A stretch of 64,000 nucleotides of DNA from NCBI RefSeq assembly GCF_042433895.1, contig NZ_JBHLUA010000003.1:206480-270479 (forward strand). The letters are read 5' to 3'. Of the stretch, positions 18,240 to 26,241 are shown one piece after another. A program made the translations under genes and the position numbers. How positions within the stretch are numbered: position 1 is the first letter of the stretch; each line of letters starts with the position of its first letter. The DNA is from Mesonia maritima. GTDB lineage: Bacteria; Bacteroidota; Bacteroidia; Flavobacteriales; Flavobacteriaceae. The notes beneath the pieces were generated by a model. That model made no database searches, was not told where the DNA came from, and worked only from the letters and a program-made list of their open reading frames with translations.

Positions 18240-19699
18240 TGAAGAAAAAAGTAATTATAATTGGTTCCGGTTTTTCTTCATTAGCAGCAGCTTCGTATTT
18301 AGCGAAAAAAAAGTATGAAGTTGAAATTTTTGAAAAAAATCATGATATTGGCGGAAGAGCCAGACAATATAAAAATGAAGGATTCACATTTGATATTGGT
18401 CCAACTTGGTATTGGATGCCCGATGTTTTTGAACGTTTTTTTGCCGATTTCAATAAAAAACCTAGTGATTATTACGAGCTTATAAAATTGAATCCCGCTT
18501 ATAAAGTTTTCTTTGGAAAAAAGGACAGCATTACTATTGGCGATACTTTAGAAAAAATTTGTCAAGCTTTTGAAGAAATTGAACCGGGAAGTTCAGCAGC
18601 GCTTCAAAAATTTATCGATAAAGCAAAAAAAAATTATGATATTGCCATAAAAGATTTGGTTTATCGGCCTGGAGTTTCTCCTCTCGAATTAATTACGCCA
18701 CAAACCGCTAAAAAACTCAATCAATTTTTTAGTACGATTGCCCAAGATGTAAGAAAAGCTTTCAGCAATCCTAAATTAATTCAAGTATTAGAATTTCCGG
18801 TTTTATTTTTAGGCGCTAAACCTAGCGATACGCCGGCATTCTACAGTTTTATGAACTTTGCCGATTTCGGATTGGGAACTTGGCATCCAAAAGGCGGAAT
18901 GTATCAAGTTATTTTAGCGATGAAAAATTTAGCGGAATCACTTGGGGTAAAAATTCATACCAATTCACCAGTTGAAAAAATTCTTGTTGAAGAAAATAAA
19001 GCCTGCGGAATTATTTCCAACGGAAAAAAAATTTCAGCAGATATTGTACTCAGCGGCGCCGATTATCACCATTCTGAAACGTTGCTCGATAAAAAACACC
19101 GCCAATATTCTGAAACGTATTGGGAACGCAGAACTTTCGCGCCATCTTCATTATTATTTTATGTCGGGTTCGATAAGAAAATTCAGAATGTAAATCATCA
19201 TACCTTATTTTTTGATGTCGATTTTGGTAAACACGCCAATGCGATTTACGACAATCCCCAATGGCCGGAGAAACCTTTATTTTACGCAAGTTTTCCTTCA
19301 AAAACAGATCACGAAATTGCTCCTGAAGGAAAAGAAGCCGGAATATTTTTAATTCCGCTAGCGCCAGGCTTAAATGATGAACATTCGTTAAGAGAACGTT
19401 ATTTCGAAAAGATAATTACACGTTTTGAAAGCATAACCGAACAAGAAGTCAGAAAAAATATTATATTTAAAAAGAGCTTTTGCGTAAATGATTTTGTAGA
19501 AGAATACAACTCCTATAAAGGCAACGCATACGGATTGGCAAATACACTTTTTCAAACGGCATTTTTACGCCCGAAACTGAAAAGTAAAAAGGTAAAAAGC
19601 TTGTATTTTACGGGACAATTAACCGTTCCCGGACCAGGCGTTCCACCTTCCTTAATTTCAGGAAAATTAGTGGCCGATCTTATTGAAAAACATAATTAA
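18239..19699 (+). CDS. crtI: phytoene desaturase
   Basis: FAD-dependent desaturation of phytoene to lycopene. The 486-residue protein has the N-terminal dinucleotide fold IIGSGFSSLAAASYLAKK (residues 6-23), the DIGPTWYWMPDVFERFF substrate region, and the C-terminal bacterial-type signature TGQLTVPGPGVPPSLISGK. The start ATG shares a base with the regulator's stop (TAATG), showing translational coupling. It is the first enzyme gene of the crtI-crtB-crtZ-crtY operon. Confidence 0.96.
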   Translation: MKKKVIIIGSGFSSLAAASYLAKKKYEVEIFEKNHDIGGRARQYKNEGFTFDIGPTWYWMPDVFERFFADFNKKPSDYYELIKLNPAYKVFFGKKDSITIGDTLEKICQAFEEIEPGSSAALQKFIDKAKKNYDIAIKDLVYRPGVSPLELITPQTAKKLNQFFSTIAQDVRKAFSNPKLIQVLEFPVLFLGAKPSDTPAFYSFMNFADFGLGTWHPKGGMYQVILAMKNLAESLGVKIHTNSPVEKILVEENKACGIISNGKKISADIVLSGADYHHSETLLDKKHRQYSETYWERRTFAPSSLLFYVGFDKKIQNVNHHTLFFDVDFGKHANAIYDNPQWPEKPLFYASFPSKTDHEIAPEGKEAGIFLIPLAPGLNDEHSLRERYFEKIITRFESITEQEVRKNIIFKKSFCVNDFVEEYNSYKGNAYGLANTLFQTAFLRPKLKSKKVKSLYFTGQLTVPGPGVPPSLISGKLVADLIEKHN

Positions 19700-19705
19700 A
19701 CACCT

Positions 19706-20545
19706 ATGAAATCACTTTTTGACAGCGTATCAAGGCAATGCAGTAAAGCGGTAACGCATTCTTACAGCACGTCTTTTTCAATTGCCACCAAGTTACTTGC
19801 ACCCTCAATTCGGCAAGATATTTACAATATTTATGGTTTTGTGCGTTTTGCAGATGAAATTGTAGATACGTTTCATGCTTACGACAAAGAATATTTGCTC
19901 GACAAATTTCAGTCAGATTTATATGAAGCGATCGATCAGAAAATTAGTTTAAACCCAATTTTAAACGCTTTTCAGGAAACGGTTCATAAGTATAATATTC
20001 AACCTGAATTATACAAAGCATTTTTAAAAAGCATGCGCTTAGATTTGCATAAATCGGTTTACCTTTCTGATGAAGAATACCAAGAATATATCTACGGAAG
20101 CGCAGATGTGGTTGGTTTAATGTGTTTAAAGGTTTTTGTAAAAGGTGATGAAAAAAAGTATGAAGAACTTAAAGAAGATGCAATGAAGTTGGGTTCTGCT
20201 TTTCAAAAAGTAAATTTCTTACGCGATTTAAAAGCAGATTATGAAGAATTAAGCCGATCCTATTTTCCGAATGCAAATATTGAGCAGTTAGACGAAACCA
20301 CAAAGCAACAAATTATAGATGAAATCGAGGCAGATTTTAAACAAGCCTTGCACGGAATCGCGAAACTTCCCGTTGAAGCAAAACTTGGCGTTTATACGGC
20401 TTACATTTATTATTCAAAATTATTGTGTAAACTAAAAAAAACTCCGTCCTTAGAAATCAGAAAAAAACGAATTCGGGTCTCAGATTATCAAAAGGCAGGA
20501 TTATTGTGTCGTTCATATATATCGTACCGATTAAATTTAATTTAG
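19706..20545 (+). CDS. crtB: phytoene synthase
   Basis: Condenses two geranylgeranyl diphosphates to phytoene. The 279-residue protein shows both Asp-rich magnesium-binding motifs of trans-isoprenyl synthases: RFADEIVDTF near residue 50 and NFLRDLKADY near residue 175. It starts 6 bases after crtI. Confidence 0.96.
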   Translation: MKSLFDSVSRQCSKAVTHSYSTSFSIATKLLAPSIRQDIYNIYGFVRFADEIVDTFHAYDKEYLLDKFQSDLYEAIDQKISLNPILNAFQETVHKYNIQPELYKAFLKSMRLDLHKSVYLSDEEYQEYIYGSADVVGLMCLKVFVKGDEKKYEELKEDAMKLGSAFQKVNFLRDLKADYEELSRSYFPNANIEQLDETTKQQIIDEIEADFKQALHGIAKLPVEAKLGVYTAYIYYSKLLCKLKKTPSLEIRKKRIRVSDYQKAGLLCRSYISYRLNLI

Positions 20546-20546
20546 T

Positions 20547-20999
20547 ATGCAAACCCTGTATTGGATTCTTATATTTTTAGGAACGTTTTGTTTTATGGAA
20601 TTTATGGCGTGGTTTACCCATAAATTTATTATGCACGGTTTTTTATGGTCACTTCATAAAGACCATCATCACAAAGATCACAGCAGTTGGTGGGAACGCA
20701 ATGATTTATTTTTTGTGTTTTACGCGCTGGTAAGTATTGGTTGTTTTTTACTGTGGAAATACGAAAATGTATGGTTTACCTTACCGATTGGTTTAGGAAT
20801 TTTAGCCTACGGAATTGCCTATTTTACCGTTCACGATATTTTTATTCATCAACGCTTTAAGCTTTTTAGAAACGCCAACAATTGGTACGCAAAAGGAATT
20901 CGTCGTGCGCATAAGATTCATCATAAACATTTAGGAAAAGAAAAAGGTGAAAATTTCGGGATGCTCTTTGTTCCGTTAAAATATTTCAAAAATAAATAG
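20547..20999 (+). CDS. crtZ: beta-carotene hydroxylase
   Basis: A 150-residue diiron membrane hydroxylase that would convert beta-carotene to zeaxanthin. The histidine boxes are complete: HKFIMHG, LHKDHHHKDH, HDIFIH and HKIHHKH. Hydrophobic segments flank them. It starts one base after the crtB stop. Confidence 0.95.
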   Translation: MQTLYWILIFLGTFCFMEFMAWFTHKFIMHGFLWSLHKDHHHKDHSSWWERNDLFFVFYALVSIGCFLLWKYENVWFTLPIGLGILAYGIAYFTVHDIFIHQRFKLFRNANNWYAKGIRRAHKIHHKHLGKEKGENFGMLFVPLKYFKNK

Positions 21000-21013
21000 C
21001 CGTATTTTCGCGT

Positions 21014-22159
21014 ATGGCAACTTCTCATTTCGATTATATAATTGCAGGAAACGGTCTCGCAGGCCTTCAACTTGCGCTCGCTTTTGCTGAAGATGAATTT
21101 TTTAAGGAAAAGAAAATTGCTTTAATCGATAAATCTGCTAAAAGTGAAAACGATAAAACCTGGTGTTTTTGGGAAAAAGGAAATGGAAAATGGGATGAAA
21201 TTATTTTCAAAACTTGGAAAAAAGGCAAATTTATAAGCGACAGAAAAAAAATAGATTTAGCGCTTCTACCCTATTCTTATAAAATGATTCGGTCTATTGA
21301 TTTTTACCGATTCGCTAAAGAAAAAATTAGTTCGCATTCGAATTTCACTTTTATTTTAGATGAAATTAATGCAGTTGAAGAAAACGAAACTGTTACACTT
21401 CACGGAAAAGAAAATTCATACAATTGCAAGCATTTATTTGACAGCAGAATTCCACCAGAATTCTTTCAGCCGAATAATTCTATTAAAATTCAGCAACATT
21501 TTAAAGGCTGGATGATTGAAACGGAAAAGCCCGTTTTTAATGATTCCACATTTACAATGATGGATTATCGACTGCAATGGAAAAATTCAACCAGTTTTAG
21601 CTACATTTTACCAATTTCACCGACAAAAGCTTTTGTAGAATTTACATTTTTCACGCCTTTTTTAGTCGAAGAAAATGTATATGATAAAATGCTTCAACAA
21701 TATATCGCTCAATTTCTAAATATAGAAAATTACAGCATTCTTGAAACAGAATTCGGAATTATCCCGATGACCGATTTTCCTTTTGAGAAATATAATACTT
21801 CAAAAATCACCAAAATAGGAACTGCCGGCGGTTGGGTAAAAGCTTCTACAGGATATTCGTTTAAAAGCACCGAAAAAAAAGTCGCTCAACTTATTGAAAA
21901 CCTAAAAGATTTAGATAACCCGACAAAAGATTTATACGATAAAAAATTTCAGTATTACGATAAATTATTTTTAAGTGTTTTAGCGGAAGAAAACGAAAAA
22001 GGAAAATGGATTTTTGAACAATTTTACAGTAAAAATACTATTCAAGATATTTTTCAATATTTAGATGAAGAGACAGAAATTCCGCAAGATTTAAGAATAA
22101 TGGGGTCTTTATTTTCAGTAGCTTTTATAAAAGCATTTTTTAGAAATTTATTCAATTAA
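21014..22159 (+). CDS. crtY: lycopene beta-cyclase
   Basis: A 381-residue CrtY-type cyclase converting lycopene to beta-carotene. It has an N-terminal dinucleotide-binding motif YIIAGNGLAGLQLALAF, the DKTWCFWEKG motif and a late GGWVKASTGYSFKST segment, all family-specific. Last gene of the operon; a terminator follows at 22251. No ketolase gene is present, so zeaxanthin is the predicted end product of this cluster. Confidence 0.94.
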   Translation: MATSHFDYIIAGNGLAGLQLALAFAEDEFFKEKKIALIDKSAKSENDKTWCFWEKGNGKWDEIIFKTWKKGKFISDRKKIDLALLPYSYKMIRSIDFYRFAKEKISSHSNFTFILDEINAVEENETVTLHGKENSYNCKHLFDSRIPPEFFQPNNSIKIQQHFKGWMIETEKPVFNDSTFTMMDYRLQWKNSTSFSYILPISPTKAFVEFTFFTPFLVEENVYDKMLQQYIAQFLNIENYSILETEFGIIPMTDFPFEKYNTSKITKIGTAGGWVKASTGYSFKSTEKKVAQLIENLKDLDNPTKDLYDKKFQYYDKLFLSVLAEENEKGKWIFEQFYSKNTIQDIFQYLDEETEIPQDLRIMGSLFSVAFIKAFFRNLFN

Positions 22160-22250
22160 ATTTCTTCTCGACAAACCCGAAGAATTAAGAAGAAATATTT
22201 TATCATTTTTGATTCAAAATTGAAGTATTTACCTCAATTATCGAAAATAA

Positions 22251-22278
22251 AAAAAGCTGTCTGAAAAGACAGCTTTTT
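22251..22278. terminator. bidirectional terminator between crtY and the PepSY-like gene
   Basis: A perfect 12-bp stem (22251-22262 with 22267-22278) closed by loop GAAA, with A-tract and T-tract flanks. It serves the crt operon and the convergent PepSY-like gene. Confidence 0.9.
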
Positions 22279-22285
22279 TTAATTT

Positions 22286-22720
22286 TTACTTAACTTCTTT
22301 TATTAGTTTTCCTTTAGCATCATAGACGACATCAATTTCATCGTTCCATTTTTCTAATTCTACTAAATAAGTAGTTTTTCCTTTTTCTTCACGAAGTTCA
22401 CAATCATCAATACTGTAATCGCTATACTTACTTTTAATTGCACTTTTTATAGCGGTAGGCAATTCATTAGGCATAATTTCTTTTTCAAGTTTTACCTGCT
22501 TTCCATTAGATGTGTACCAAACTTCATAATCCATTCGTTCAATTTCAAATTCTACTTGATAATTATCCAATTCTTTTTCCCATTCAATATCTGTAGCGTT
22601 TTTATACGCTTTTTTAAATTGAGATTGAATAGCAGTTGGTACCTCAGAAGAAGCCATGTCTTGAGCATTTACAGTAAAACCAATAAATAGTAAAAGGACT
22701 AAACTTTTTAAAATTTTCAT
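22286..22720 (-). CDS. secreted PepSY-like protein
   Basis: A 144-residue exported protein with signal peptide (about 1-19, ending VNAQ). The body is two copies of a PepSY-like fold of the family once called putative beta-lactamase-inhibitor-like: P-x-A-I-x-x-x-F-x-K-x-Y-x-x-A (PTAIQSQFKKAYKNATDIEW and PTAIKSAIKSKYSDYSIDD) followed by strands with Y-x-V/E-x-x. Such small periplasmic proteins in Bacteroidota commonly lie beside two-component systems, as here, and may be sensor accessories or regulon members. It is divergent from the response regulator gene. Confidence 0.8.
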   Translation of the reverse strand: MKILKSLVLLLFIGFTVNAQDMASSEVPTAIQSQFKKAYKNATDIEWEKELDNYQVEFEIERMDYEVWYTSNGKQVKLEKEIMPNELPTAIKSAIKSKYSDYSIDDCELREEKGKTTYLVELEKWNDEIDVVYDAKGKLIKEVK

Positions 22721-22823
22721 AGTATTTTATTTTTTAATTCGGCTCAAAAGAAAAACACAAATCTGAAATAAATTGGGAATGATTTATCGATTTACTTTTC
22801 CCATTTCTTTCCAGTTTTGAAAG

Positions 22824-22831
22824 TATCTTTG
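22824..22831 (+). promoter_or_regulatory. -7 box upstream of the two-component system
   Basis: TATCTTTG matches TAnnTTTG and ends 17 bases before the response-regulator ATG at 22849. No good -33 element is visible. Confidence 0.5.
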
Positions 22832-22848
22832 CATGAAATTAAATTTCT

Positions 22849-23526
22849 ATGAAAGTTTTAATTATAGAAGATGAAGAAGAAATGCTTCAAAATATGAAGC
22901 AAACTTTAGAAAAAGAAGATTATCTAATAGAAACGGCCACCGATTATGATTCGGCTTTTTTAAAAATTGGTGTTTATGATTATGACTGCATTTTATTGGA
23001 TATCTCACTTCCCGGTAAAAGCGGATTGGAAATTTTAAAAGAGCTTAAAAAGAGAGGGATTTCAGATGGAGTAATTATTGTTTCTGCTAAAAACTCTTTG
23101 GATGATAAATTGGAAGGGCTTCACTTAGGTGCCGACGACTATCTGCCAAAACCTTTTCATATGGCCGAATTGAATGCAAGGATCAAAGCTATTTTTAGAA
23201 GAAGAAATTTACAAGGTGATACTTTTATAGAAATTGAAAATCTAAAAATAGATATAGAAAACAGAATTGCTTTTGTTGAGGGAGAAGAATTATTGTTGAA
23301 CCGAAAAGAGTTTGATATTCTTTTTTACCTTGCTTCTAACAAAAACCGCTTGGTTAACAAAACTGCCTTAGCTGAATACGTTTGGGGCGATCATATTGAT
23401 CAAACTGATAGTTTTGATTTTATTTATTCTCAAATTAAAAACCTGAGAAAAAAATTAAAAGATCACCAAGCGCAAGTAGAGGTGAAAGCTATTTATGGTA
23501 TTGGCTACAAGTTAGTAAGTTTATGA
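22849..23526 (+). CDS. OmpR/PhoB-family response regulator
   Basis: A 225-residue regulator. The receiver domain (1-120) has acidic residues EDEEE near the start, phosphoacceptor Asp51 in CILLDISLPGKSG, and the conserved Lys near 103 in GADDYLPKPF. The C-terminal winged helix (about 125-222) has NRKEFDILFYLASNKNRLV and the final IYGIGYKL. Its stop overlaps the kinase gene by 4 bases (ATGA). Confidence 0.95.
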   Translation: MKVLIIEDEEEMLQNMKQTLEKEDYLIETATDYDSAFLKIGVYDYDCILLDISLPGKSGLEILKELKKRGISDGVIIVSAKNSLDDKLEGLHLGADDYLPKPFHMAELNARIKAIFRRRNLQGDTFIEIENLKIDIENRIAFVEGEELLLNRKEFDILFYLASNKNRLVNKTALAEYVWGDHIDQTDSFDFIYSQIKNLRKKLKDHQAQVEVKAIYGIGYKLVSL

Positions 23527-24806
23527 AACTACTGAATTATACCACCAAATATTTTGCGGCAATTTTATTATTTGCCCTTTTAATATTTACCTTGATTTTC
23601 TATTTTCAGATGTTGGACGAGATTTATGATAGTCTAGACGATGGGCTTGAAAATCAAAAAATACTTGTCATTAATAGAGCCAAAAAAGATCCAACTATCC
23701 TCCATAAAACTAGTTTTGAAGATGGCTATTACACCATTCATCCTACCACCTATTCAGAAATCAGGAATGTAAAAGATTCTTATCGGGACACATTAATGTA
23801 TATGTTAAATGAAAAAGATTATGAGCCGGTTAGACTTTTAGAAACTGCATTTAGACAAGATGATAATTACTACAAATTAAAAGTAATTACTTCCATGGTA
23901 GAGGAAGATGACTTAATTGAAGATCTCCTCTATTCTATTTTATGGCTTTATATTGGGTTGATTGTTGGAGTCCTTTTATTGAACAATTGGGTCTTAAAAA
24001 GGTTATGGAGACCGTTTTATTCATTATTAAACAAACTCAAAAACTTCAATATTGAGAAAGAACAAAGTATTGATTTCGAAAAAACTAACATTGAAGAATT
24101 TCAATTACTAAACCTTCAGGTAAAAAAGTTATTACAAAAATCTATTGATAGTTTTAAAGCTCAAAAACAGTTCATAGAAAACGCTTCTCACGAATTGCAA
24201 ACCCCTCTTGCCATTAGCATTAATAAATTAGAATTACTTGCTGAAAAAGAGGAGCTTTCTCCTAAGAATATCGCATTATTAGCTTCGGTATTAGAGAATT
24301 TAGAAAGAATGACCAGGCTTAATCAAGCACTGCTCTTACTCTCTAAAATCGATAATAAACAATTTGTAGAAGAAGAAAATTTAAATATCCCTGAAATTAT
24401 AAATCAAATTGTCTATGATTTTTCAGATTTTGCGAAGCATAGAAATATAAAAATCAGTATTTCTTCGCAAGATGCTATTCAAAAATTCATGAATAAAGAT
24501 TTGGCGGTTATTTTATTCACCAATCTCATCAAAAATGCAATAGTTCATGCTTCCCTAAATTCTATTATCAAAATTAAAATTCACAAGCAAAAAGTGATTA
24601 TTGAAAATGAATCTGAAACCGGAAAACTAGACCATCAAAAATTATTTTCCAGATTTTATAAAGTTAACACCCGTAAAAATTCAACAGGATTAGGACTGTC
24701 CATTGCAAAAGCAATAGCAGATAAATATGGGTTAGCGCTTACTTACACTTATGATCGTCACCACCTATTTATAGTAGATTTCACTAAAAATTCACAAGTC
24801 ACCTAA
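23523..24806 (+). CDS. sensor histidine kinase
   Basis: A 427-residue kinase with two transmembrane segments (about 10-30 and 137-155) enclosing a ~105-residue periplasmic sensor region without a recognised domain. The H-box is ENASHELQTPLA with His223; the N-box is NLIKNAIVHA and the G2 box STGLGLSIAKAIADKYG. It pairs with the preceding regulator and is flanked on both sides by PepSY-like proteins, which suggests an envelope signal. No ligand can be read. Confidence 0.93.
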   Translation: MKLLNYTTKYFAAILLFALLIFTLIFYFQMLDEIYDSLDDGLENQKILVINRAKKDPTILHKTSFEDGYYTIHPTTYSEIRNVKDSYRDTLMYMLNEKDYEPVRLLETAFRQDDNYYKLKVITSMVEEDDLIEDLLYSILWLYIGLIVGVLLLNNWVLKRLWRPFYSLLNKLKNFNIEKEQSIDFEKTNIEEFQLLNLQVKKLLQKSIDSFKAQKQFIENASHELQTPLAISINKLELLAEKEELSPKNIALLASVLENLERMTRLNQALLLLSKIDNKQFVEEENLNIPEIINQIVYDFSDFAKHRNIKISISSQDAIQKFMNKDLAVILFTNLIKNAIVHASLNSIIKIKIHKQKVIIENESETGKLDHQKLFSRFYKVNTRKNSTGLGLSIAKAIADKYGLALTYTYDRHHLFIVDFTKNSQVT

Positions 24807-24869
24807 TTACTTTCCAAATTCTTTCCAGAATCGTTTCTGAATTTAGCACCAGATTTAAAAACAGAAACG

Positions 24870-25313
24870 ATGAAATTATTCTACTTCTTAAGCATATACC
24901 TTCTTCTAATAGCTTGCAAAGAAGAGGATGACCATTCTTTTACCACTGTGCCGTCGGTAGTAGCGAGCACCTTTCAATCTAACTTTCAAAATACGATAGG
25001 ATTGGAATGGGAAGTGGTAGGTAAAAACTTTGAAGCAGAATTTGAACTAGCCTCTATAGAATATAAAGCACTTTTCAATAAAAAAGGAGAACTTTTAAAG
25101 TATAAAAAAGATTGCTCCTATTCACAACTTCCCCAAAACTTAAAGCAAATTTTAAATGAAAATTTTGAATTGAATCAATTAGATGAAATTGAGCAAATAC
25201 ATATCAGGGGAAGAAATTATTATCAACTAGAGATAGAACAATCGTTCACAGAATTGAAAAAGCTTTTTAACGCAAACGGAAATTTAATAAATACTATCCC
25301 CATTTGGGATTAA
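24870..25313 (+). CDS. PepSY-like lipoprotein
   Basis: A 147-residue lipoprotein (lipobox LIAC, Cys16, then KEEDD). The body repeats the PepSY-like pattern of the gene at 22286: VPSVVASTFQSNFQNTIGLEW, then strands FEAEFELASIEYKALF, then LPQNLKQILNENF and a closing strand pair ending NANGNLINT. It lies 63 bases after the kinase gene, same strand, and is probably part of its operon or regulon. Confidence 0.78.
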   Translation: MKLFYFLSIYLLLIACKEEDDHSFTTVPSVVASTFQSNFQNTIGLEWEVVGKNFEAEFELASIEYKALFNKKGELLKYKKDCSYSQLPQNLKQILNENFELNQLDEIEQIHIRGRNYYQLEIEQSFTELKKLFNANGNLINTIPIWD

Positions 25314-25325
25314 AAAACGACAACT

Positions 25326-26171
25326 ATGAAAACTGAACTAAAAATTATTCTAGGACTCTTTCTTATTATTGGGCTAACCGTATTTGCTTTTACCAATAAA
25401 AGATTGGAACAACCCAAGGAAAATTATGAATACACTATTCTTAATCGTTGGGAACTACCCGAAATTTTAGAAGAAGTCTCCGGTATTTCTTGGATAGGAA
25501 ATAATAAAGTTGCCTGTATTCAAGATGAAGAAGGGAGTATCTTTATTTACAATTTAAAAACCTCTCAACTAGAAGATACCATAGATTTTGCCAATAAAGG
25601 TGATTATGAAGATATTGTAATCAACCATCAGGATGCTTACGTGTTAAGAAGCGACGGGATTATTTTTGGTGTAGAAAATTACCTTACTGACCCAACGGTA
25701 ACAGAATATGCTACTTTTAATGATGATTCTAGAAATGTAGAAGGTTTAACCTTAGATAAAGTGCATAACCGATTATTACTTGCGGTAAAAGATGAAAAGC
25801 ACGAGGAGAAAGCCTTTAAAGGAATCTACGCCCTTGACTTAGCAACAAAGAAGTTCCAATTTTTACCGGAATATAAAATACATTTAAATGATGAAATTTT
25901 TAAAAACTTAGCGGTAAAGAAAACCCATAAACTTATGCGACCTTCTGCACTAACCTTTACCAATGATGCAGAAGAAATCTATTACTTAGATGGGGCTCAA
26001 CCTAAATTTCTAATTTCAGATAAAGAGGGAAACCTTAAAAAGCTTTATCACTTAAACGAAGAGGAGTTTAACCAACCGGAAGGAATTACCATAAGTCCCG
26101 ATAATAGAATCTTTATTTCCAATGAAGGTAAGAAAGGAAAGCCTAATATTTTAGAAGTTGAATTTCACTAA
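25326..26171 (+). CDS. SdiA-regulated-like beta-propeller protein
   Basis: A 281-residue protein with an N-terminal membrane anchor or signal (residues 7-23). The rest forms short beta-propeller-like repeats with motifs of the SdiA-regulated family: EVSGISWIGNNKVACIQDEEG, NKGDYEDIVI, RNVEGLTLD and FNQPEGITISPDNRIFISNEG. These proteins are envelope-located and of unknown function. It starts 12 bases after the PepSY-like lipoprotein, completing a four-gene unit with the two-component system. Confidence 0.8.
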   Translation: MKTELKIILGLFLIIGLTVFAFTNKRLEQPKENYEYTILNRWELPEILEEVSGISWIGNNKVACIQDEEGSIFIYNLKTSQLEDTIDFANKGDYEDIVINHQDAYVLRSDGIIFGVENYLTDPTVTEYATFNDDSRNVEGLTLDKVHNRLLLAVKDEKHEEKAFKGIYALDLATKKFQFLPEYKIHLNDEIFKNLAVKKTHKLMRPSALTFTNDAEEIYYLDGAQPKFLISDKEGNLKKLYHLNEEEFNQPEGITISPDNRIFISNEGKKGKPNILEVEFH

Positions 26172-26193
26172 GCTTTATTTTCAACTAAAAACA

Positions 26194-26223
26194 AAAAACT
26201 CCTGCTTTTCAGCAGGAGTTTTT
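26194..26223. terminator. bidirectional terminator between the SdiA-regulated-like gene and acn
   Basis: A perfect 13-bp stem (26194-26206 with 26211-26223) with loop TTTC, A-tract on the left and T-tract on the right. It serves both convergent genes. Confidence 0.9.
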
Positions 26224-26241
26224 CTTATTTATAAAGTTTGA

